Origin: CAYIEH01 sp964362385
Lineage (GTDB): Bacteria; Patescibacteriota; Minisyncoccia; UBA6257; UBA9933
Assembly (NCBI GenBank): GCA_964362385.1
Contig: CAYIEH010000003.1
Span: 1 to 33,646 of the forward strand
DNA: 33,646 bases
Direction: 5' to 3'
The position numbers were made by a program, and so were the translations under genes. Positions 28,910 to 33,646 of this stretch are shown here, piece by piece. How positions within the stretch are numbered: position 1 is the first letter of the stretch; every line of letters starts with the position of its first letter. The notes under the pieces were generated by a model that had not been told where the DNA came from, did no database searches, and was given only the letters and a program-made list of their open reading frames with translations.

Positions 28910-30763
28910 ATGTCTTTAGAAGATTTAGAAAAAAAATTATACGGACTTGGAAAGAACCAGAATGAAACAAATAAACCTGTTTCAAAAAATCAGGGAGAGG
29001 CTAAAAAAGAAGAAATAAGAAGCGAATGGGAAATTCAAAAAGCCGCTTCTGAATCCGGGGAACAAGTCCGGCAAGCATCGAGATTTTCTGAAAAATTCGG
29101 CATTTTTACCAAAACGATTTTTTGGCTGTCCGTGGTTTTAATAGTGGCCGGCGCCGGTTTTGCTTATTATTTCGTTTCCCAATATTACAAAAGCCGGGAC
29201 TTAAACTTTGAAGTAGAAGCTTCTTCTAAGGCAATAATTGCCCAACCTTTTGAAATCGCCGTCAATCTGGAAAATAAATCCCAAAGCGTTTTAAGAGATC
29301 CTAAGATTATGATTAAGTTGCCGGAGGGAGTTATAAGTTTGGATAAAAATCCCGATATGCAGATTATTGAAGAAGGATTAAGCGACATAAATCCCGGGAG
29401 TTTGGTAAAAAGAAAATTTAAAATCGTTATCGTTGAAGGCGAGCAGTCAATAAAAAAATTTGACGTCGGTTTTTCTTATATGCCGCCGAAACTAAACACC
29501 CGTTTTGAACAAAATAAAACAATTGAAATATCAACGGGCCAGCCCGCGATTGCCGTAAACCTCATAACTCCGCAAAAAGTTTTTAACAGAGAAGCATTTG
29601 AAATTGGCGTAAATTACCAAAACATCTCGGATTTTAATTTTCAAAAATCGCGTCTTCAGTTGGTAATTCCTTCAAACTTTATTTTTAAGGAAGCGTCTGT
29701 CAAGCCGACGCTTGGAACCAATGTCTGGAACTTAGGCCAAATTCCTCCAAAATCCCAAAGCAACATTATTATCAAGGGCGCTCTTGAAGGTCCTGACCAG
29801 TCGTTTTTTGAAATAAAGAGCCAGTTTTTCGTTTCTTTTAATCAGAAAGAATATTTAATCAGCGAAAAAACCGCCAGTTTAAGCATCGCTTCATCGCCTC
29901 TTTCTTTATCTGTTGTCGTTAACAACGATTCCAATTACATAGCGAAACCCGGCAATGACTTGGCTTATCAGATTAAATACCGGAACAATACCGAAATCGG
30001 CCTTAACGACGTTATCGTAAAAGCGAAATTAAGCGGCGAAATGTTTGATCTGGCGTCTCTGCAGACCCCGGGATTTTTTGATTCAAAAACCAATACTATT
30101 TTATGGAATGTTGCAAACAATCCGCAGTTTCAATTATTGCCGCCGGGAGTTGAAGGCGCGCTGAATTTCACCATAAAAACCAAAGATTATTATCCGATTA
30201 AAAGGTTGTTTGACAAGAATTTTGTTTTAAAAATTCAGGCGGAAATCAATTCCCCGACTGTTCCTTACAATGTTTCAAGCGACAAAACCGTGGGTTTCTC
30301 AAATTTAGAAACCAAGGTGGCGGGAAATGTTGATATTTTGGTTTCAGGAGATTATGTTAAGGGCTCTTATTCCCCCAAAGTTAATCAGCCGACGACTTAT
30401 AATATCCGCTGGATAATCAAAAATTATTCAACCAATGTCAAAGATGTAAGAATGAACGGGTTTTTGCAGTCAGGAGTAAAGTGGCTGAATATCGTTAAAA
30501 GCAATATTGACGCCATTCCTGTTTATAATGAAAGGACCGGCGAGGTGGCGTGGTCAATAGATAAGATTTCGGCGACAAAAGGGATAATTTCCAAACCCGT
30601 TGAAGCGACTTTCCAGGTTGAAGCAACGCCGAATATCACTCAAGCGGGCCAGGCGTTTATTATTTTGGGCGAGACGTTAATCTCGGCTGTCGATGAATTC
30701 ACCGGCCTTCAGATAAACAACAGAGTTGAGCTTTTAAAAACTGAAACAAATGTCGTTAATTAA
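28910..30763 (+). CDS. Single-pass membrane protein with large extracytoplasmic beta-rich domains
   Basis: 617 aa. A charged cytoplasmic segment of about 65 residues precedes one hydrophobic helix (FWLSVVLIVAGAGFAYYFV, 71-89), and then about 520 residues outside. The outer part is made of repeating beta-sandwich units of DUF11/CARDB character: phrases such as FEIAVNLENKSQSVLRDPKIMIKLP, FEIGVNYQNISDFNF and AYQIKYRNNTEIGLNDVIVKAKL recur at about 110-120-residue spacing. No cysteines. Probably a cell-envelope adhesin or structural protein. The ATG lacks a Shine-Dalgarno site. Its last 14 nt overlap the longest glyS frame. Confidence 0.75.
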   Translation: MSLEDLEKKLYGLGKNQNETNKPVSKNQGEAKKEEIRSEWEIQKAASESGEQVRQASRFSEKFGIFTKTIFWLSVVLIVAGAGFAYYFVSQYYKSRDLNFEVEASSKAIIAQPFEIAVNLENKSQSVLRDPKIMIKLPEGVISLDKNPDMQIIEEGLSDINPGSLVKRKFKIVIVEGEQSIKKFDVGFSYMPPKLNTRFEQNKTIEISTGQPAIAVNLITPQKVFNREAFEIGVNYQNISDFNFQKSRLQLVIPSNFIFKEASVKPTLGTNVWNLGQIPPKSQSNIIIKGALEGPDQSFFEIKSQFFVSFNQKEYLISEKTASLSIASSPLSLSVVVNNDSNYIAKPGNDLAYQIKYRNNTEIGLNDVIVKAKLSGEMFDLASLQTPGFFDSKTNTILWNVANNPQFQLLPPGVEGALNFTIKTKDYYPIKRLFDKNFVLKIQAEINSPTVPYNVSSDKTVGFSNLETKVAGNVDILVSGDYVKGSYSPKVNQPTTYNIRWIIKNYSTNVKDVRMNGFLQSGVKWLNIVKSNIDAIPVYNERTGEVAWSIDKISATKGIISKPVEATFQVEATPNITQAGQAFIILGETLISAVDEFTGLQINNRVELLKTETNVVN

Positions 30764-30770
30764 AAATAAG

Positions 30771-32162
30771 ATGACTGAAAAAAAACAATCAATTTCGCCA
30801 AATGACGGAGCAGGGATAAAAGAAAATTTAATGGATAAGATTGTATCTTTGTGTAAAAGACGGGGATTTGTTTATCCTGGTTCGGAAATTTACGGCGGGC
30901 TAAAAGGAACTTGGGACTACGGCCCGCTTGGCGCTGAACTTAAATTTAATATCAAACAGGAATGGTGGAAAACAATAGTTAAGAACCGCGAAGATGTTGT
31001 CGGAATAAGCGCTTCTATATTAATGAACCCGAAAGTTTGGGACGCCTCAGGCCACACGGCCGGCTTCAACGATCCTTTAACAGAATGTAAAACTTGCCAT
31101 CAAAGGTTCCGAGCCGATCAAAATGATGTAATAGCAGAGCATGAAAAATGGCACAAAGAAAAGAAAGAAAAAGTGGAATGGACCGAAGTAAAAAAATTTA
31201 ACCTGCTGGTTGAAGCGAAAATCGGCGTGATTGAAGGCCAAAAAGAAACTGCGTATTTGAGAGGTGAAATAACGCAGGGTGTTCACGTAAATTTTAAAAA
31301 TGTTTTAAACAGCACTCGTCTTAAAATTCCTTTCGGCATAGCGCAAATCGGCAAGGCGTTTAGAAATGAAATTACACCCGGCAATTTTACTTACCGGTCA
31401 ATTGAATTTGAACAAATGGAGCTTCAGTATTACGTTAAACCCGACGAGAAAGAATCAATGAGACAATATGAATTTTGGAAAAATCTCCGCATGGATTGGT
31501 ACAAATCTCTGGGCATCAATCCCGATAATTTGAGATTCAGAGAACACGAGAAAAACGAACTTGCCCACTATGCGAAAGCGGCTTGGGATATAGAATATAA
31601 AACGCCATTCGGCTGGAGAGAATGCGAAGGCATACATCATAGAGGTGATTGGGATCTTTCGCGACACCAGCAATTTTCCGGCCAAGACCTTTCCTATTTC
31701 GACGAAGAAACAAAAGAAAAATATATCCCTTGGGTGATTGAAACGTCGGGCGGGACAGACAGAGCGATGTTATTCTTTTTAATTGACGCTTATTCGGAAG
31801 AAAAAGACCCCGCCTCCGCGAACGCTTCGGCGGGCAAGCGTATTATTTTAAAATTAAATCCTAAACTCGCGCCTTATAAAGCCGCAGTTTTTCCGCTTTT
31901 GGCAAACAAACCGCAACTAGTTGAATTGGCGCGGAAGATTCACGGCGATTTAAGAAAAGATTTTATGATTGCCTGGGACGACAGAGGCAACATCGGCAAA
32001 CGTTATTATTCCCAGGACGAAATCGGCACTCCGTATTGCATTACCGTTGATTTTGATTCACTTGAAAAAGGCGATGTGACTGTCCGCGACAGGGATACGA
32101 TGAAACAGGAGAGGATTAATATTCCAGCCTTACAAGATTATTTAAAGGAAAAGCTGAAATAA
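30771..32162 (+). CDS. glyS: Glycyl-tRNA synthetase, class II (alpha2 type)
   Basis: A single-chain glycyl-tRNA synthetase. I chose the ATG at 30771 (463 aa); the frame opens at 30750, overlapping the previous gene. It shows IVSLCKRRGFVYPGSEIYGGLKGTWDYGPLG, with a zinc site around CKTCHQRF (about 112-119 of the long frame), motif 2 FRNEITPGNFTYRSIEFEQMELQYY and motif 3 with GTDRAMLFFL. The C-terminal anticodon-binding domain holds WDDRGNIGKRYYSQDEIGTPY. An in-frame GC-rich repeat (31805-31837; DPASANASAGK) is inserted just after motif 3 and shares its core with the thrS insertion. Confidence 0.95.
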   Translation: MTEKKQSISPNDGAGIKENLMDKIVSLCKRRGFVYPGSEIYGGLKGTWDYGPLGAELKFNIKQEWWKTIVKNREDVVGISASILMNPKVWDASGHTAGFNDPLTECKTCHQRFRADQNDVIAEHEKWHKEKKEKVEWTEVKKFNLLVEAKIGVIEGQKETAYLRGEITQGVHVNFKNVLNSTRLKIPFGIAQIGKAFRNEITPGNFTYRSIEFEQMELQYYVKPDEKESMRQYEFWKNLRMDWYKSLGINPDNLRFREHEKNELAHYAKAAWDIEYKTPFGWRECEGIHHRGDWDLSRHQQFSGQDLSYFDEETKEKYIPWVIETSGGTDRAMLFFLIDAYSEEKDPASANASAGKRIILKLNPKLAPYKAAVFPLLANKPQLVELARKIHGDLRKDFMIAWDDRGNIGKRYYSQDEIGTPYCITVDFDSLEKGDVTVRDRDTMKQERINIPALQDYLKEKLK

Positions 32163-32177
32163 ATTTTTAATTTCTAA

Positions 32178-32387
32178 ATGCTCAAAATTTTAGTTAAATT
32201 TTATGACTAAAAATTTAAAAAATTTTGGCATTNNNNNNNNNNNNNNNNNNNNNNNNNNNNNNNNNNNNNNNNNNNNNNNNNNNNNNNNNNNNNNNNNNNN
32301 NNNNNNNNNNNNNNNNNNNNNNNNNNNNNNNNATGCTCAAAATTTTAGTTAAATTTTATGACTAAAAATTTAAAAAATTTTGGCATT
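32178..32387. other. Assembly gap flanked by an identical 55-nt overlap
   Basis: 100 Ns (32233-32332) separate two exact copies of a 55-nt sequence (32178-32232 and 32333-32387). Identical ends of one fixed length are what a de Bruijn assembler leaves when two contigs share a k-mer, so the sequence is probably continuous and the gap is a placeholder. Confidence 0.85.
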
Positions 32388-32828
32388 TTCAGGGCCTACG
32401 ATATTCGCGGCAAATATCCGGCTGAAATAAACGAGGAGATCGTCTCTGAAATAATCCACAGATTTTTTTCTAACAAGCTAACGAAGTTGAAAGCTAAAAA
32501 GTTTAAAATAGTCGTCGGCCACGACGCACGTTTGAGTTCCCCGGCGCTTTATCGCGCAGCGATAAAAGGAATTAAAAATAAGGAATTAAGAATTAAGGAT
32601 AAAAAAAATAAATTCATAATTCATAATTCACAATTCATAATTCTGCCCGTTGGTCTTATCACCACCCCAATGCTTTATTTTCTAGTGAATTATCTAAACG
32701 CGGATTTCGGCATTGTGATTACCGCGTCTCACAATCCCAAAGAATACAACGGCTTGAAAATCGTGGGCTCTAAAGCGGCGCCGATAGGCGGAAAAGAAAT
32801 TTTAAAGGAACTAAGCCGTAAAAAATAA
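32358..32828 (+). CDS. Phosphohexomutase (phosphomannomutase/phosphoglucomutase) N-terminal domain only
   Basis: 156 aa carrying domain I of the alpha-D-phosphohexomutase family: FGIFRAYDIRGKYPAEI near the start, VGHDARLSSPALY, and the phosphoserine loop VITASHNPKEYNGLK (S about 134). Full enzymes have about 450 residues in four domains; this frame stops after ELSRKK, so the Mg-binding DxDxD, sugar-binding and phosphate-binding domains are missing. Heptamer repeats form residues 75-82 and 85-96. The stop coincides with another taagaag repeat. It is either a truncated gene or a stand-alone domain. Its start falls inside the duplicated 55-nt gap flank. Confidence 0.8.
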   Translation: MTKNLKNFGIFRAYDIRGKYPAEINEEIVSEIIHRFFSNKLTKLKAKKFKIVVGHDARLSSPALYRAAIKGIKNKELRIKDKKNKFIIHNSQFIILPVGLITTPMLYFLVNYLNADFGIVITASHNPKEYNGLKIVGSKAAPIGGKEILKELSRKK

Positions 32829-32844
32829 GAAGTAAGTTTTAATA

Positions 32845-33624
32845 ATGAAGGGATTAAATAAGAAAATAGAAGAAGATTTTATAAGGTTGGTTAATGGAGA
32901 AAAACTCTTCCATGCTTATTTATTTTTCGGAGAAAACCAAGATGAAATTTTTGAATTTTCCCGGAAGCTGGCCTATTTTTTTGAAAACAATGAATTTAAA
33001 AAACCGGATAATTTTTTAAACAATTTTCTGGCGATTAAGCCGAATGAGAACGGTAATATCGGCATTGACGAGATAAGAGCTCTGCAGGATTTTCTTTATC
33101 TCTCCGCCATCGGGAAAACAAAAAACAGAATTGCCGTGATTTACGGCGCTGAAAATCTTACCAATGAAGCCCAGAGCGCGATTTTAAAAATAATAGAAGA
33201 ACCGCCTCAAAAATCCCTTATTATTTTAATCGCCCGTCAGCAGGATAATCTTTTGCCGACTCTTGTTTCCAGAACGCACAGAATTTATTTTCCCGCAGTC
33301 CGTTGGTCGGCGGGTGCGGAACTTGACGGAAAGAACAAAAACGAGCCCATAACCAATAATAAAGATGTTGATGTTTTTTTTAACAGCGTCATTATTGACC
33401 TTGGTAAAAATTTAAGGCAAAATTTTAAGACAGCAAAAGAAATTCTGGACAGATTGGCTTTGATAAGGCAGTATAATTTAAACGTCAAACTTCAGCTTCG
33501 GCTTTTGAATTTTTATCTCAGCGGCTCGGGGCTTGCCGCAAATGTTTCAAAAAAATTCGCCGCAGGCGGCTCTAAAAAATTAAGCATAAATAAAAAACAA
33601 CCAATTAAAAAATCCCCGAAGTAG
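32845..33624 (+). CDS. holB: DNA polymerase III delta' subunit (HolB-like)
   Basis: 259 aa, clamp-loader subunit of the AAA+ family. The N-terminal FHAYLFFGENQDEIFEFSRKLAYF, the IGIDEIRALQDFLYLSAIGKTKNRIAVIYGAENLTNEAQSAILKIIEEPP core (positions about 72-121) and the SRTHRIYF motif fit delta'. It lacks a functional P-loop, as expected. An in-frame GC-rich repeat (33295-33320, VRWSAGAEL) follows SRTHRIYFPA. The C-terminus is short and Lys-rich. A 6-bp palindrome (33625-33640) follows the stop. Confidence 0.85.
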   Translation: MKGLNKKIEEDFIRLVNGEKLFHAYLFFGENQDEIFEFSRKLAYFFENNEFKKPDNFLNNFLAIKPNENGNIGIDEIRALQDFLYLSAIGKTKNRIAVIYGAENLTNEAQSAILKIIEEPPQKSLIILIARQQDNLLPTLVSRTHRIYFPAVRWSAGAELDGKNKNEPITNNKDVDVFFNSVIIDLGKNLRQNFKTAKEILDRLALIRQYNLNVKLQLRLLNFYLSGSGLAANVSKKFAAGGSKKLSINKKQPIKKSPK

Positions 33625-33640
33625 TCCGCCAGTTGGCGGA
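33625..33640. repeat. Short GC palindrome after holB
   Basis: tccgcc (33625-33630) and ggcgga (33635-33640) flank a 4-nt loop. It belongs to the same GC-rich word family as the palindromes inserted in thrS and holB. Confidence 0.5.
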
Positions 33641-33646
33641 TCACTA

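Noticed and set aside
32178..32387. True tandem duplication of 55 nt
   Set aside because: The copies sit exactly at the two edges of an N gap, which points to an unmerged contig overlap.
1..33646. UGA recoded as glycine (genetic code 25)
   Set aside because: recO, the gene at 12524 and two small genes end in TGA at sensible positions next to terminators or overlapping starts.

Overview
The window looks like a piece of a small, AT-rich bacterial genome of the Candidate Phyla Radiation (Patescibacteria, probably Parcubacteria). This is inferred from gene form, not from a search. Ribosomal protein L13 is short (114 aa), threonyl-tRNA synthetase lacks its TGS domain, the Mur ligase lacks the usual N-terminal domain, RecO is small, and unrelated housekeeping genes are closely packed. 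Several genes end in TGA (the gene at 12524, recO, two small genes), so the standard bacterial code applies and UGA-recoding lineages are excluded.

Layout. 1-3.4 kb: the start of an amidohydrolase, a HExxH protein, a small zinc-knuckle protein and a Xer recombinase. 3.4-4.2 kb: a cluster of seven 12-nt repeats and a free-standing LAGLIDADG endonuclease. 4.2-6.0 kb: yraN, tsaE and an unknown Cys-rich protein. 6.4-10.8 kb (minus strand): rpsL-rpsG-fusA and then rplM-rpsI. 11.3-13.5 kb: two convergent unknown genes, one resembling endonuclease III. 13.6-13.85 kb: an intact tRNA-Val inside a disrupted second tRNA. 14.1-18 kb: a DedA-like protein, a small exported protein with a 54-aa partner, thrS and a 70-aa gene. 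18.1-25.8 kb: dnaE, rpsO, a NYN-domain protein, pnp, rpsT and ruvA. 25.8-28.8 kb: a Mur ligase, three tiny overlapping genes and recO. 28.9-33.6 kb: a membrane-anchored surface protein, glyS, an assembly gap, a truncated phosphohexomutase and holB.

Three themes run through the window. (1) Repeats are everywhere, including inside essential genes in frame. One class has a strict 7-nt period (units such as aattcat, aaatccg, aaatggc, gtaagaa, aacttac). A second is GC-rich palindromes. A third is a roughly 115-bp element with terminal inverted repeats, present twice in opposite orientation. (2) Translation starts fall into two classes. Housekeeping genes have almost no leader and no Shine-Dalgarno sequence, with the -10 box often 7-15 nt before the start codon. 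Nearly all unknown accessory genes have strong AGGAGG-type sites. (3) The tRNA-in-tRNA locus at 13637-13845 is the most unusual single structure.

The 100-N gap at 32233-32332 is flanked by an identical 55-nt sequence on both sides. It is almost certainly an unmerged contig overlap, not missing sequence.
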